From the NCBI GenBank assembly GCA_937127245.1, contig CAKZLU010000042.1:1-55951 (forward strand): 55,951 nt of DNA, given 5' to 3'. Shown piece after piece: positions 37,635 to 48,208 of this stretch (positions are counted from its first letter, which is position 1; the number at the start of each line of letters is the position of its first letter). The translations under genes and the position numbers were made by a program. This stretch comes from an uncultured Actinomycetes bacterium (GTDB taxonomy: Bacteria > Actinomycetota > Geothermincolia > Fen-727 > JACVIW01). A model generated the notes under the pieces. It had not been told where the DNA came from. It saw only the letters and a program-made list of their open reading frames with translations, and did not search any database.

Positions 37635-39206
37635 TTGTCAGGTTTCCTGGATGATGCCTCCCAGAGCGCAGAGCGCCGTGAGACAAAGGTTACAGAAACG
37701 GACATTACCTCGCTTAAGGGCGAGGAATTCTTCGAAAAAGGGCTACCTGAGGCGCCGAAATCCGAAGAGGAGGTCTTCAGCGGCGAAGATAAAAAGGTTG
37801 ACCTTGAAATCCCCGCTCGAAGATTAAAAGGTCGACGAAGTGGCAGGAAGGCGCCAAAAAGGCAGGGCACGAGGGAAGGCGGAGCGAGATTTCTCTGGGT
37901 TTTAATTGCTGCTGCCGCCGCGGCTACCCTGGGGCTTTCAATCCGCTTCACTAAGTTGGCCGATATTCACTGGGGCTTTTGGTTTTTACTGGTCCTTTTC
38001 GTCATCACTCAGCAATTCAGATTGAAATTAAGAGGCGGGGGGGACATTAAACTCGGTTACGCTTCACTCATTATCGCCCTTATCGCTTCAGGGCTCGGAT
38101 ATGCGAAGAGGTCCGCTCTTAAACCGCCGATGGCTCCGGTATGGGTTGTATGGATTTTTTTTCTTGGGTCCGCTGCCGAAATAATAGTTCATGTGATTGA
38201 AGGCCGAATGACCAGGGATGAGGCGACCAGAATAGCGATTGATTTCTCCGGCGTGGGTCTGGGCGTCCTCCTCTTCCATGGAATTGTTGATTTAATGCCC
38301 AAGGCGCCCGAGTTTAATGGCGGTTATTGGCCTGGTTTATTCATCGGCGCTGGTTTAGCGGCTTTGATAATGTACTTGTTCCAATTGATAGGAACCGCTT
38401 TGTGCCTATCTCAGGAGGGATATCTTCCTACGGGCGTGTACCTTTCGAGCCTGACCCGCCGCTCATGGATCCCGTTTATCGCTGTGGTCATTTCCGGGTT
38501 CTTTGGCGGTCTTCTCTACATTGGGGTAGGCAAGTGGTCATCACTTTTCGCGCTCTTGCTTCTCTTCATACTTTATTACGCATACAACAGGCTTGCCGAA
38601 ACGGACACTTATCTTCTTGAGACAGTGCGCGCCCTTGCCACAATTCCCGAGAAGACGGGCGTGCTTCCCGAAGGTCATACCTCACGGGTTGCCTGGCTCG
38701 CAGGCGCGACCGCAAGGGAGTTGGGGATTTCTCCGGAGGATGTAAGTCAGGTTGAGTACGCGGCTTATCTTCACGAGGTCGGCACGCTTACGGATAAGAA
38801 AACAGACGAGCATGAACCGGGAGAAATTCCATCGGGTCACGCCGCAAGCGCGAGAGTGCTTTCCCGCGTGGACTATCTTTCCACCGCTTGCGAGATACTT
38901 AAGGGCAGAGAGGGTGTGGCCGATAGAATTACCGACCCGGCCAAAAGGAAGGTGGTAAGCACCGGGGCTGGGATTCTCCGGGCTGTTGAGGATTTCGATT
39001 CGTTGATAACGGGTGGGGAGGCGCGCGAACTAATGTCTCCATCGCAGGCTATGACGGAAATGAATCTTGAGCGTGGCACGAAATACGAAAGCAAAGTCTT
39101 AAGAGCGATGAGCCGCGTGATTTCAAGATTAAGAGAAGAAGGTGTTGAATGGATTGATAAAGGGGATTGGAAAAGCTCTCCGCCTGGGGGAGAGCAGGAA
39201 ACTTAA
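37635..39206 (+). CDS. Membrane protein with degenerate HD domain
   Basis: The protein has about 523 residues. TTG 37635 (with taagga just upstream) is chosen because a longer start at 37536 would overlap the previous gene by 92 bases. A charged N-terminus of about 80 residues is followed by about seven hydrophobic segments and then an HD-like region. The [19 protein letters not shown] helix is kept, but the HD motif has become His380-Glu381 (HEVGT) and no HH or GYP motif follows. Metal catalysis is therefore unlikely. It looks like a duplicated, non-catalytic partner of the preceding HD-GYP protein. The 3' end overlaps secA by 65 bases. Confidence 0.75.
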   Translation: MSGFLDDASQSAERRETKVTETDITSLKGEEFFEKGLPEAPKSEEEVFSGEDKKVDLEIPARRLKGRRSGRKAPKRQGTREGGARFLWVLIAAAAAATLGLSIRFTKLADIHWGFWFLLVLFVITQQFRLKLRGGGDIKLGYASLIIALIASGLGYAKRSALKPPMAPVWVVWIFFLGSAAEIIVHVIEGRMTRDEATRIAIDFSGVGLGVLLFHGIVDLMPKAPEFNGGYWPGLFIGAGLAALIMYLFQLIGTALCLSQEGYLPTGVYLSSLTRRSWIPFIAVVISGFFGGLLYIGVGKWSSLFALLLLFILYYAYNRLAETDTYLLETVRALATIPEKTGVLPEGHTSRVAWLAGATARELGISPEDVSQVEYAAYLHEVGTLTDKKTDEHEPGEIPSGHAASARVLSRVDYLSTACEILKGREGVADRITDPAKRKVVSTGAGILRAVEDFDSLITGGEARELMSPSQAMTEMNLERGTKYESKVLRAMSRVISRLREEGVEWIDKGDWKSSPPGGEQET

Positions 39207-41676
39207 ACAGTTAGAACAGACGGTAGCCCACATTAATAGCCTCGAGCCAGAAATCGAGAAACTCTCTGATGAAGAACTCGCCGCCAAGACCCCCGATTTT
39301 AGAAGACGTCATGATGCCGGGGAATCGTTGGACGAAATGCTGCCCGAGGCGTTCGCGGTGGTCAGGGAGGTGGCCCGAAGAAAATTGGGGGAGCGCCACT
39401 TCGACGTTCAACTGATGGGCGGCATAGTTCTGCATCAGGGCAAAATAGCGGAGATGAAGACTGGCGAGGGAAAGACTCTCGTCGCCACCCTTCCCGTTTA
39501 TCTCAACCATTTCGAGAGGAAAGGCGTCCATGTTGTCACGGTGAATGATTATCTCGCCAAAAGAGATAGCGAGTGGATGGGCGTTATTTACCGCTTCCTC
39601 GGCATGGAAGTTGGCCTTATTCAAGCTCACATGGAGGCTTCCGAGCGGAGAAAGGCTTACGCGGCGGACGTGACATACGGCACGAACAACGAGTTCGGAT
39701 TTGACTACCTGCGCGACAACATGGTGACCTCGCTTGAACAGAAAGTGCAGCGGGGGCACTTCTACGCGATTGTCGATGAGGTTGACAGCATTCTGATTGA
39801 CGAGGCAAGAACGCCCCTGATAATAAGCGGACCAGCCACAGAGTCCATTAAGTGGTACAAGGAGTTTGCTCAAATAGCCCGCAGGCTCAAGCGGGACCGG
39901 GACTATGAGGTTGATGAGAAGCTGCGCACCATTGCCATCACGGAGGAGGGCATCAGGCGGGTTGAGGAGATACTCGGGGTTGAAAACCTCTACGATAACG
40001 TTCACGCCAACCTGGTCCATCACCTTGAGGTTGCCATCAAAGCAAAGGAACTCTTCAAAAACGAAGTCGATTACATAATCAAAAATGGCGAGGTAGTAAT
40101 AGTTGACGAGTTCACCGGTCGATTGATGCCTGGCAGAAGATATTCCGACGGCATACACCAGGGGATAGAGGCCAAAGAAGGCGTGAGGATACGCGAGGAA
40201 AATCAGACTCTTGCAACCATTACTTTCCAGAACTACTTCCGCATGTATGAAAAGCTTGCCGGCATGACCGGAACCGCGGCTACCGAGGCGGATGAATTCC
40301 AGCACACTTACGGGCTCGAGACGGTGGTAATCCCGACCAACAAACCGATGATAAGGGAGGATCTTCCCGACCTGATTTACAAAACCGAGAAAACGAAGTT
40401 TGAAGCGGTGGTTAAAGACATAGAGGAATGTTACTCAAGGGAACAGCCCGTGCTTGTGGGTACGGTTTCGATCGAGAAATCCGAACGGCTTTCCAAGATG
40501 CTAAAAAAGCGCGGGATACCCCACGAGGTTCTTAACGCCAAACACCACGAGCGGGAGGCGGAGATTGTCGCACGCGCGGGGCAGAAGCACGCGGTCACCA
40601 TTGCCACGAACATGGCGGGTCGCGGTACGGATATCAAACTCGGGGAGGGAGTCGCGGAACTCGGGGGATTAAAGGTAATCGGAACGGAGCGTCACGAGGC
40701 GAGGAGAATTGATAATCAGCTCAGGGGAAGGTCTGGAAGACAGGGCGACCCAGGCGTTTCGCGGTTTTATCTTTCGCTCGAGGACGACCTTATGAGGAGA
40801 TTCGCATCTCAGACGATAGCGAGCCTCATGGAAAGATTCAGATTCCCGGAGGATATGCCTATAGAGCACAGTCTGGTGACTAAAGCAATAGAGTCGGCGC
40901 AGAGACAGGTTGAAGCCCAGAACTTTGAGATACGAAAGAATCTTCTGAAATACGATGATGTCATGAACAGGCAGAGGGAAATAATCTATGCGGAACGCGA
41001 CAAGCTTCTTGCGGGCGAAAACTTCAGAGAAATGGCTCTGCAGTGGATAGAAGACACTCTTTACAAAGCGGTTCAGCTTTATACTGACCCCAAGATCTTT
41101 CCCGAGGAGTGGGACCTGGAGGGTCTTCTGACCTACCTTGGGCAGATATATCCCATCGGTATTCGGATTGACGACCTTGACGTACCCCATCTCACTCAGG
41201 ATGAGCTCTTCGAGATGATACTTGCCGATGCGATAGCGGCGTATGAGGAGAGGGAAAAAGAACTCGGCGAGGAGACCATAAGGGAGCTGGAGCGCTATGT
41301 GATGCTCGAGGTAATTGACAACAAGTGGCGGGAACACCTCTACGAACTCGATTACTTGAGAGAGGGTATTGGCCTGAGAACGATAGCGGGAAGGGACCCT
41401 CTGGTTGCCTATCAGACTGAGGCTTTCGAGATGTTCCAGGCAATAACCGAAAGTGTCAAGGAGGAGTTTTCACGCTACATATTCCACGCCCAGCTTGTTA
41501 AAATCGAGGAAAGACCTCCTGTAAGGCTTATCGAGAGCGCCGGCGGAAGGGAGGAAGAGAAAAAGGTAGAGCAGAGAAAAAGCACCAAGATAGGAAGAAA
41601 TGACCCGTGCCCTTGCGGCAGCGGTAAGAAGTACAAGAAGTGTTGCATGGAGAAAGGGGAGAGGTTTGGTAGTTGA
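39142..41676 (+). CDS. secA: Preprotein translocase ATPase SecA
   Basis: The protein has 844 residues from GTG 39142; the product [13 protein letters not shown] matches usual SecA starts. Motifs include the Q motif [20 protein letters not shown] with Walker [36 protein letters not shown], and [12 protein letters not shown]. The C-terminal SecB/phospholipid-binding zinc motif [13 protein letters not shown] is present. SecA drives export through SecYEG. The start lies inside the end of the upstream gene, and prfB begins inside the secA stop region, a compact arrangement that suggests a long shared transcript. Confidence 0.97.
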   Translation: MLNGLIKGIGKALRLGESRKLKQLEQTVAHINSLEPEIEKLSDEELAAKTPDFRRRHDAGESLDEMLPEAFAVVREVARRKLGERHFDVQLMGGIVLHQGKIAEMKTGEGKTLVATLPVYLNHFERKGVHVVTVNDYLAKRDSEWMGVIYRFLGMEVGLIQAHMEASERRKAYAADVTYGTNNEFGFDYLRDNMVTSLEQKVQRGHFYAIVDEVDSILIDEARTPLIISGPATESIKWYKEFAQIARRLKRDRDYEVDEKLRTIAITEEGIRRVEEILGVENLYDNVHANLVHHLEVAIKAKELFKNEVDYIIKNGEVVIVDEFTGRLMPGRRYSDGIHQGIEAKEGVRIREENQTLATITFQNYFRMYEKLAGMTGTAATEADEFQHTYGLETVVIPTNKPMIREDLPDLIYKTEKTKFEAVVKDIEECYSREQPVLVGTVSIEKSERLSKMLKKRGIPHEVLNAKHHEREAEIVARAGQKHAVTIATNMAGRGTDIKLGEGVAELGGLKVIGTERHEARRIDNQLRGRSGRQGDPGVSRFYLSLEDDLMRRFASQTIASLMERFRFPEDMPIEHSLVTKAIESAQRQVEAQNFEIRKNLLKYDDVMNRQREIIYAERDKLLAGENFREMALQWIEDTLYKAVQLYTDPKIFPEEWDLEGLLTYLGQIYPIGIRIDDLDVPHLTQDELFEMILADAIAAYEEREKELGEETIRELERYVMLEVIDNKWREHLYELDYLREGIGLRTIAGRDPLVAYQTEAFEMFQAITESVKEEFSRYIFHAQLVKIEERPPVRLIESAGGREEEKKVEQRKSTKIGRNDPCPCGSGKKYKKCCMEKGERFGS

Positions 41677-42818
41677 TTTCACTGATGAGATAGAGGAGTT
41701 GAAGATAGCGCTTAAGAAAATAGGTGATTACCTTTGAATTGGATAAAGCGCGCTCCGAACTGGAGGTCTTGAGGCGCGAAACTTCCCAGCCCGGTTTCTG
41801 GGAGGATCAGGAGGGGGCCAGAAAGAAAATGGCCCTTCTTTCGCGGTATGAGGAGGAAGTCTCCAGATACGATAGGATCATTGAGCATATTTCAGAGCTG
41901 GAGGAAATGAACAGGCTTAGTTTGGAGGAAGACGACTCTTCCTTCGAACACGAGATTGAGGTTGGTATATCGGCGGTTAAAGAAGAGATACACGCAATCG
42001 AGACTGTCTCCCTGCTCGACGGGGAGTTTGACTCAAAGAACGCCATTGTCTCGCTTCATCCCGGCGCGGGTGGTCTCGAATCCCAGGACTGGGCTGAGAT
42101 GCTCATGCGCATGTACTTAAGGTGGGCGGAAAGGAAAGGTTTTGAAGTTGAGCTAAACGATGTTCTGGAGGGAGAAGGCGCGGGAATAAAGAGCGCAACC
42201 TTTACCGTGAAGGGCGAGAACGCTTACGGTCTTATGTCTGTTGAGAAAGGGGTACACAGGCTTGTGAGGATTTCCCCGTTTGATGCCTCCCGCAGAAGAC
42301 ACACTTCCTTCGTTTCCGTAGACGTCATCCCTGAAATCGGTGAAGAGGTAGATGTCGAGATAGATCCCAAGGATTTAAGGATAGATACTTTCAGGTCGTC
42401 CGGGGCGGGCGGTCAGCATGTGAACGTCACGGACTCCGCGGTGCGAATAACGCATATTCCAACCGGTATTGTCGTTCAATGCCAGAACGAGAGATCTCAG
42501 ATAAGCAACCGTACAATCGCCATGAAGATACTCAGGTCTCGCCTTTTTGAGCTGAAGAGAAGGGAAAAGGAAAAAGAGATCCAAGAGATGAGGGGAGAAC
42601 GCAAGGACATCGGCTGGGGGAATCAAATTCGCTCTTACGTGTTGCAGCCGTATCGTTTGGTGAAAGACCATCGCACCGGTCTGGAGAGCGGTAACGTGGA
42701 CGCTGTCGTGGACGGAGAGATAGACCAGTTTATCGAGGAGGCTTTAAGGTGGAGGAAGGCAAACGCCGCCAAGTCCTCCGCAGGGGGTAATGGGAATAGA
42801 AACTCGAATAAAAGCTGA
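41666..42818 (+). CDS. prfB: Peptide chain release factor 2, programmed +1 frameshift
   Basis: Translation likely starts at TTG 41666 ([13 protein letters not shown]), ten bases inside the end of secA, and reads 23 codons to CTT TGA at 41732-41737. Skipping T41735 enters the main frame at 41736 (GAATTGGAT), which continues to 42818. The main frame has [18 protein letters not shown], the RF2 tripeptide SPF in [10 protein letters not shown], and the catalytic GGQ in [12 protein letters not shown]2 recognises UGA and UAA. Joined, the protein has about 383 residues of ordinary length. The next gene overlaps its 3' end by 29 bases. Confidence 0.93.
41721..41737 (+). promoter_or_regulatory. prfB autoregulatory frameshift site
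   Basis: A Shine-Dalgarno-like AGGTGA (41722-41727) lies four bases ahead of the slippery CTT followed by an in-frame TGA at 41735-41737. When RF2 is scarce the ribosome pauses at TGA and slips +1. This is the standard prfB feedback element, with TGA followed by A rather than the more usual C. Confidence 0.88.
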
Positions 42819-43530
42819 TCTTCACATACATACGCTGGCAAGCGGTCACGGGTATTCTACCGTAAGGGAGATATGCCGCTCCGCGCGCGAAAGAGGCTTG
42901 GAGATGGTGGGCATTTGCGATCACGGACCCGCCATGCCGGGAGCCGCTCACCCCTACCATTTCGCGAATCTGATTGTGCTTCCAAGGACGATAGACGGTA
43001 TAAAAGTATTGAGAGGAGCCGAATGCAATATTGTTGATATAGAGGGAAAACTTGATCTTCACGAAAGAATTCTCAAAGTACTTGACATAGTGCTTGCCGG
43101 CTTCCACCTTTTCTGCGGTTTTGACAATCGAAGCGTTGAGGAGAACACCCAGGCTATCATAAGCGCCGTCAGAAGCGGATACGTTGATATTCTCGTGCAT
43201 CCTGGGAACCCGCTTTATCCTCTCGATTACGAGACTGTCGTCAGAGAAGCGGTGAGGGCGGGCGTGGCGCTTGAAGTCAACAATGCCTCTTTCACAATCG
43301 TCAGGAAAGGCAGCGAGGAAAACTGCGAGAAAGTGGTGAAATTCGCTAAAGAGTTCGGCGCTTATGTTTGCGTGGGAAGCGACGCGCATGACGCCTCAAT
43401 GGTAGGCGTGTTCGACAAGGCTCTGGAGCTCATAGACAGGCTTGGGCTTCCGGAGGAACAAATAATCAATAGAACCGCGAAAACTGTCATAGAGTTTTTG
43501 AAAACACGGGGCAAGGAGCCAGGTTTCTGA
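42790..43530 (+). CDS. PHP-domain phosphatase-like protein (YcdX type)
   Basis: The protein has 246 residues from ATG 42790, overlapping the end of prfB. The PHP metal motifs are in place: [12 protein letters not shown] near the start, ICDHGPAMPG, GAECNIVD, VHPGNP and VGSDAHDASMVG near the end, giving the trinuclear site of the YcdX/histidinol-phosphatase-like group. Substrate is unknown; members hydrolyse phosphate esters. It is probably co-translated with prfB. Confidence 0.87.
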   Translation: MGIETRIKADLHIHTLASGHGYSTVREICRSARERGLEMVGICDHGPAMPGAAHPYHFANLIVLPRTIDGIKVLRGAECNIVDIEGKLDLHERILKVLDIVLAGFHLFCGFDNRSVEENTQAIISAVRSGYVDILVHPGNPLYPLDYETVVREAVRAGVALEVNNASFTIVRKGSEENCEKVVKFAKEFGAYVCVGSDAHDASMVGVFDKALELIDRLGLPEEQIINRTAKTVIEFLKTRGKEPGF

Positions 43531-43669
43531 TTTTTTTGCTGATCGATTCGTTTTGCCATTTTTATATATTGGGGTTTTCGGAGAAGCGTTTATCCGCTGT
43601 TCATGGCGTTTGAGGACTTTTCCTCTGCGAAGAAAAAACGCCTCTTTGTTTTTCCGGGCGGAGAATCAT

Positions 43670-43697
43670 TTGACAAATATTAACGGAACTCTACAAT
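43670..43697 (+). promoter_or_regulatory. Sigma-70-type promoter P1 upstream of ftsE
   Basis: TTGACA (43670-43675) and TACAAT (43692-43697) are separated by 16 bp. It is the upstream one of two near-consensus promoters in tandem. Confidence 0.65.
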
Positions 43698-43699
43698 TT

Positions 43700-43727
43700 T
43701 TGACATGTGTTGCCGAAAACATATAAT
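43700..43727 (+). promoter_or_regulatory. Sigma-70-type promoter P2 upstream of ftsE
   Basis: TTGACA (43700-43705) and TATAAT (43722-43727) are both perfect consensus hexamers, 16 bp apart. Transcription would begin near 43734 and give an untranslated leader of about 165 nt before ftsE. Confidence 0.75.
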
Positions 43728-43740
43728 CGAAGATTCCATT

Positions 43741-43825
43741 CGGGGAGCGGGTTTTCCCCGGATGCCGCGTTGTTCAACTGTCAGCAGCGGAGGGCTCAAA
43801 GACCCTTGCGGGTTTTGAGCCCCGC
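43741..43825 (+). promoter_or_regulatory. Two leader hairpins before ftsE
   Basis: The first hairpin pairs CGGGGA (43741) with TCCCCG (43755). The second pairs GCGG and GGCTCAAA (43787-43800) with TTTGAGCC and CCGC (43814-43825), plus ACCC with GGGT, for roughly 16 pairs around a TTGC loop with a two-base bulge. Neither is followed by a T-run, so they are not simple terminators. They fill the leader of the ftsEX transcript; the rest of the 43531-43900 gap has no gene. Confidence 0.6.
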
Positions 43826-43900
43826 TTCAGGCTACATTTTGTGGTCAAAAGGAACAATCAGAACATTTGAAGAATTAACTTTAGGTCGGAGGGATAAAGA

Positions 43901-44587
43901 TTGATAAAGTTCAGAAGAGTCACGAAAGTGTATCAGGGGAACATATACGCTTTGGATGATGTAACTGTTGACATAGCCAAGCAGGAATTCGTGTTTCTTG
44001 TTGGACCAACTGGATCCGGTAAATCCACTTTCATCAAACTCATGCTAAAGGAGGAGGAACCCACCAGCGGGCAGGTTTATATTGCCGATACGAACCTGGC
44101 TGATATCAAGAGGTGGAAAATTCCTTATCTCAGACGAAAGGTGGGGTGCGTTTTTCAGGATTTCAAACTGCTGCCTCAAAAGACAGTATATGAGAACGTG
44201 TCCTACGCGCTTGAGGTGACGGGTAAACCCAGGAGAATAATAGAAACTTACGTGCCGGAAGTTTTAAAACTGGTCGGCTTGAGCCATAAACTCGACGCAT
44301 ACCCGGATGAGCTCTCGGGCGGCGAACAGCAAAGGGTTTCGATCGCGCGAGCGTTCGTCAACAGGCCCCCGATTCTGCTGGCCGATGAGCCAACCGGAAA
44401 TCTCGACCCTTCGATGTCCGTGACGATTGTGAAGCTTCTTGAAAGGATCAACGCGACGGGCACGACCGTCATCATGGCCACCCACGACCAGGAGATCGTC
44501 AATATGTTCAAGAAGAGGGTCGTGGAACTGCGCGAAGGCAGAATAATAAGGGACCAGGCAAGGGGTGTCTACGGTCATGGCGGTTAA
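43901..44587 (+). CDS. ftsE: Cell division ATP-binding protein FtsE
   Basis: The protein has 228 residues from TTG 43901 behind cggaggg. Walker A is GPTGSGKST, the signature is LSGGEQQR and Walker B is [12 protein letters not shown], with the FtsE-type [14 protein letters not shown]-loop region. With FtsX it forms an ABC-like complex at the division septum that activates peptidoglycan hydrolases from the membrane. The gene overlaps ftsX by 11 bases, the usual coupling. Confidence 0.95.
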   Translation: MIKFRRVTKVYQGNIYALDDVTVDIAKQEFVFLVGPTGSGKSTFIKLMLKEEEPTSGQVYIADTNLADIKRWKIPYLRRKVGCVFQDFKLLPQKTVYENVSYALEVTGKPRRIIETYVPEVLKLVGLSHKLDAYPDELSGGEQQRVSIARAFVNRPPILLADEPTGNLDPSMSVTIVKLLERINATGTTVIMATHDQEIVNMFKKRVVELREGRIIRDQARGVYGHGG

Positions 44588-45482
44588 CTTCATGTATTTC
44601 TTAAGGGAATCCACATCGAGCATGCGCCGCAACATGGCTCTTACGTTTGCGGCCATTATGGTTACCGGGCTTTCCCTCATCATTCTTGGCGTGGTAAGCA
44701 TGTGCGTTCATGCTCTAAATGGAGTTGCGACCCATGTCAAGCAGCGAGTCGATGAAATAAGGGTGTTCCTCAAAGATGACATAACTGTAGAGGAAAGGCA
44801 GAGCCTCGAGTCTTTCATAAGGAGAATGCCCGAGGTAAGAAGTGTAACTTACATCTCTAAAGAGCAGGCTCTTGTGGAGTTCAAGAAAATGTATAAGGAC
44901 CAGGCGGGGATACTCAAGGAGATAGAGGGAAACCCCCTTCCGGCTGGGTTCAAGATCAGGATGAAGGACCCGAAATATAACAGGACGGTTGCCAAAAGAC
45001 TCAACGGGCGGACGGAGATAAGCGTTGACCCGAACACCGGAAGGAAGGAGATAAAGTTTCGTGAGGATGTTGTTAACAAAGTTTTGAGATGGGCGAGCGC
45101 TATTCAGAGAATCGGGCTTTTTTGGGTAATCGTATTCGGGATTGAAGCCGTTGCCCTGGTTTCAATTGCCATCAGGATGGCGATTTACTCCAGGCGCAAG
45201 GAAATAGGGATAATGAAGCTGGTCGGCGCCACCAACTGGTTTATAAGGTGGCCTTTCATGATGGAGGGTGTGTTCGAGGGCTTCATCGGCGCGGTGATAG
45301 GAATCATCGTGTCTCTGCTCTGGTATTCGGGATTGATCACCAGGGTTGAGGCATTCGTTAATATCGCGAATCTCGTGTCGAGCGGTTACCTTGCCTTGCT
45401 CTCCTTTATTCTGGTGCTTATCGGGATACTCATAGGGTCGGCGGGAAGCGCCCTTGCCTTGAGAAGATACATTGAGGTTTAG
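44577..45482 (+). CDS. ftsX: Cell division protein FtsX
   Basis: The protein has 301 residues from ATG 44577 (a GTG at 44565 is possible). It has the FtsX layout: a short cytoplasmic start with [12 protein letters not shown], first helix, an extracytoplasmic domain of about 130 residues containing [18 protein letters not shown], and three C-terminal helices with [22 protein letters not shown]. It partners FtsE. The peptidoglycan hydrolase normally activated by FtsEX is not adjacent; an S41 peptidase follows after 246 bases, as in Bacillus (ctpB). Confidence 0.94.
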   Translation: MAVNFMYFLRESTSSMRRNMALTFAAIMVTGLSLIILGVVSMCVHALNGVATHVKQRVDEIRVFLKDDITVEERQSLESFIRRMPEVRSVTYISKEQALVEFKKMYKDQAGILKEIEGNPLPAGFKIRMKDPKYNRTVAKRLNGRTEISVDPNTGRKEIKFREDVVNKVLRWASAIQRIGLFWVIVFGIEAVALVSIAIRMAIYSRRKEIGIMKLVGATNWFIRWPFMMEGVFEGFIGAVIGIIVSLLWYSGLITRVEAFVNIANLVSSGYLALLSFILVLIGILIGSAGSALALRRYIEV

Positions 45483-45728
45483 AACCATTTTCTCAGCCAG
45501 GCATGGAAATTTCAGGCGCGCGTTCGCGCGGGCACCCTATACTCGGTTGATTTTTCAACCTTCCTCGGTGCCAGCGGCTTGGGGCGCTTATCCAAATGAT
45601 TGTGACCCCCATCCGAGAGGTGAGGCGTGGAAATAACCACTCTTTTGTTTACTTGTGAGGTAAAATCACCCTCGTATCGTTTTGCTATTTTTGAAACGAC
45701 CTGCTGATGGTTTGAATATGAGGTTCAG

Positions 45729-47057
45729 GTGAGCGGAATGGAAATTGAAAACAGTGAGGGCAACCGCCAAAGATTCAAGAAGATTCTTCTCGGGGTTCTC
45801 GTGGTCGTTATCTTGGCCGCTTTAGTAGTTGCTTCGGGTTATTTTCTGGATAGGCTTATCTTCAGTAAGCAAAAGACATCGGGCCAGGCATTTAAGCTTG
45901 AAGAATCAAGTTCTTATGCCAAGGCTATCCGTGATCTCAAACGGTATTTTCACAAGCGGTTTTCCCTTGCCAAAATAACAAACGCGGCGAAGCTTGCTGT
46001 GGAGAGGGCGCGCAAGAGGGGCGTGAAGAGTCCAGAGAGGCTCGAAGAGCTCGGCTTAAGAGCGCTCATCGGAGCCCTTGGGGACCACCACTCGTCGTAC
46101 CTGACGCCGTATGAGTACAAACGGCTCGCCGAGGACATCAAGGGCAGTTTCTACGGGGTAGGTTTTGTGCTTCGTTACGATAAGAAACTGAAGAGGCCCG
46201 TGGTATATAACGTATTGAAGGGTTCGCCCGGGGATAAAGCGGGCGTAAAGAGGTCGGACATCATCGTCTCGGTCGACGGGAGGGACACCAGGGGCGTGAG
46301 CCTCGATGTCATCGTCAGCACCATACGGGGAAGGAAAGGTACCACGGTGGTGCTCGAGATAGAGCGCCCCGGCGTAAAAAAGCGCTTCAACTTCAGGATA
46401 AAGAGAGGAAAAATAGACATCCCAGATCTCGAGGTGGAGATTCTTGACGGCAAATACGGGCACATCCAACTATTAAGTTTCAGTTCCGGGATAAGCAATA
46501 AAGTAGGTGATCGCGTAAGGGAACTCGAGGAAAAGGGCGTTAAAGGCTTCATTCTCGATTTGAGAAACAACCCGGGCGGACTTCTCGACGAGGCCGTCGG
46601 CGTCGTATCGATTTTTGTCGATAGGGGCATTGTCGTAAGTTATGAGGGGAAAGGAGAGGCCAGGCAGTATGAAATGACGAGGGGAGGAGCCGAGACAAAC
46701 CTGCCGCTTGTGGTGATTGTAAATGGAGGCAGCGCGAGTTCCTCTGAAATCGTCGCTGGCGCTCTGAAGGATTTAAGGCGCGCAACTCTGGTTGGCAGCA
46801 AGACTTACGGAAAAGGCTCCGTACAGAAGTTGTTCGGTTTGCCCAACGGCGGAGCGGTTAAACTCACAGTTTCTCTTTACTACTTGCCGAAGGGTGAGTC
46901 GATTAACGGCAAAGGGGTTCGACCGGATGTGACGGTAGAGATTAAGGATGAGCCGGAGGAGGAGGAGAAGCTTCAGCTTGAGAAAGCCAAAGCCATCCTC
47001 CAGGAACTAATCGAGGGCGAAGCGAGCGCTTGCCTTGCATTCCTGACCGCTGCTTGA
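45729..47057 (+). CDS. S41 family C-terminal processing peptidase
   Basis: The protein has 442 residues from GTG 45729 (ATG 45738 also possible). After one N-terminal membrane anchor (about 18-40), a PDZ domain (about 135-225) contains VLKGSPGDKAGVKRSDIIVSVDG. The protease domain has LRNNPGGLLDEAV, the nucleophile region GGSASSSEIVAG and the Lys in SKTYGKGSVQ, a complete Ser/Lys dyad. It acts outside the membrane on C-terminal segments of envelope proteins. The gap before it contains a GC hairpin (CGCGCG-TT-CGCGCG, 45517-45530). Confidence 0.93.
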   Translation: MSGMEIENSEGNRQRFKKILLGVLVVVILAALVVASGYFLDRLIFSKQKTSGQAFKLEESSSYAKAIRDLKRYFHKRFSLAKITNAAKLAVERARKRGVKSPERLEELGLRALIGALGDHHSSYLTPYEYKRLAEDIKGSFYGVGFVLRYDKKLKRPVVYNVLKGSPGDKAGVKRSDIIVSVDGRDTRGVSLDVIVSTIRGRKGTTVVLEIERPGVKKRFNFRIKRGKIDIPDLEVEILDGKYGHIQLLSFSSGISNKVGDRVRELEEKGVKGFILDLRNNPGGLLDEAVGVVSIFVDRGIVVSYEGKGEARQYEMTRGGAETNLPLVVIVNGGSASSSEIVAGALKDLRRATLVGSKTYGKGSVQKLFGLPNGGAVKLTVSLYYLPKGESINGKGVRPDVTVEIKDEPEEEEKLQLEKAKAILQELIEGEASACLAFLTAA

Positions 47058-47248
47058 TTGTTCAGTGTTTAATTTTAAATTTCACTTACGCCCGTTGGTT
47101 TGGTTATCAAATACTTGAAATCATGCCGAGTTCGTTTTCGGTTTTTTTCCGCGCGCGCCTCCCTTCCAAAATTGCCCTCGAAACTTAAGAAAAATCTCAG
47201 GCGCGGCACTCACCGGCGGTTTCTGCATCCCGGTGATATACTTTGCCT

Positions 47249-47722
47249 ATGGCGGCAAAACGGATAGAGGAAAACATAACAGTTAAAGCTACGAACCGAA
47301 AAGCCTTGAGGGATTACGAGATCGAGTCCCGTATCGAAGCTGGAATTGCCCTGCTCGGAAGCGAGATAAAATCCATAAGAGAAGGTAGGGTAAACATAAG
47401 GGACGCTTACGCGACGGTTGAGGGTGGGGAAGCTTACCTTTACGGGATGCACATAGCGTCCTATCCGCAGGCCTCCCACTTCGGGCATGAGCCGGAAAGG
47501 AAGAGGAAACTTCTTCTTCACAGGGATGAGATAAAAACCATAGCGGGCAAGATTCAGGAGAAGGGTTATACGCTGGTTCCGCTTAAGGTTTACATTAAAA
47601 ATGGATGGGCAAAAGTTGAGCTTGGTCTTGCGCGGGGGAAGAGAAAACACGACAAAAGGCGCGAGATAGCCAGGCGCGAGGCTGAGCGAGAGATGGATCG
47701 GGCTGCACGCCGGAGACGATAG
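47249..47722 (+). CDS. smpB: SsrA-binding protein SmpB
   Basis: The protein has 157 residues from ATG 47249. It has the SmpB core, KALRDYEIESRIEAGIAL, GSEIKSIREGRVNIRDAY and KVYIKNGWAKVELGLARGKRKHDKR, and the basic tail that occupies the empty mRNA channel. It delivers tmRNA to stalled ribosomes and here lies 141 bases upstream of the tmRNA gene, so partner and RNA are probably expressed together. Confidence 0.95.
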   Translation: MAAKRIEENITVKATNRKALRDYEIESRIEAGIALLGSEIKSIREGRVNIRDAYATVEGGEAYLYGMHIASYPQASHFGHEPERKRKLLLHRDEIKTIAGKIQEKGYTLVPLKVYIKNGWAKVELGLARGKRKHDKRREIARREAEREMDRAARRRR

Positions 47723-47863
47723 AAAATTTTCTTTGGCGCCCTAATCACCGCCGCGTGTTGAATCGGGAATTTTTTGCTTCCTTATGGCTTATGTCAGCTG
47801 CATGTTCTATACTTTAAATAAAGTGCGCCGGTTCTAGCTTCTTTCCGTAGCGTGCCTTTCCGA

Positions 47864-48208
47864 GGGGGCGATCCGGTTTCGACAGGGGTGAAAGAAGCGC
47901 GGGCGCGGGTCGAGCTCCAGCGGCTCGTAAAAAAGCTGGGAAAAACCAAACGCCGACTCAGAACTGGCGCTGGCTGCTTAATGCGGCCACATCCACCGGA
48001 GAGGTCCTGCGGCTCCGGCTGGGTGACGGCAGCAGGATTACTCCCGCACTTTGAGTTCCTCGGTGTGTGGGGGGAAGTTTGAGAGGAACTGGTTCCGGTA
48101 AGGCCGCCCGTGAGCCGAGCCGGGACGAGAATTAAATCACGGGATACACCCGTAGAAGCTCGCGTGGAAACTCCTCTGGACGCGGGTTCGACTCCCGCCG
48201 CCTCCACG
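47864..48208 (+). ncRNA. ssrA: Transfer-messenger RNA (one-piece)
   Basis: The 5' end GGGGGCGATCCGGTTTCGAC and the 3' end GGGTTCGACTCCCGCCGCCTCCA form the acceptor stem (GGGGGCG with CGCCTCC) and T arm of tmRNA. The tag frame ends ...Asn-Ala-Asp-Ser-Glu-Leu-Ala-Leu-Ala-Ala, stop TAA at 47979-47981, so the degradation signal ALAA is intact. The resume codon lies after an in-frame TAA near 47930 and I cannot fix it exactly. CCA is not encoded (ACGA in the genome) and must be added. A CGAAGA/TCTTCG hairpin and T-rich stretch just after (48206-48249) may be the terminator. Confidence 0.93.

Noticed and set aside
45505-45540. Extra copy of the CRISPR-like repeat (CAGGCGCG...TTCG)
   Set aside because: The match is explained by a simple CGCGCG palindrome. 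The leading CCTATC block and the GGGATTCT block are missing.
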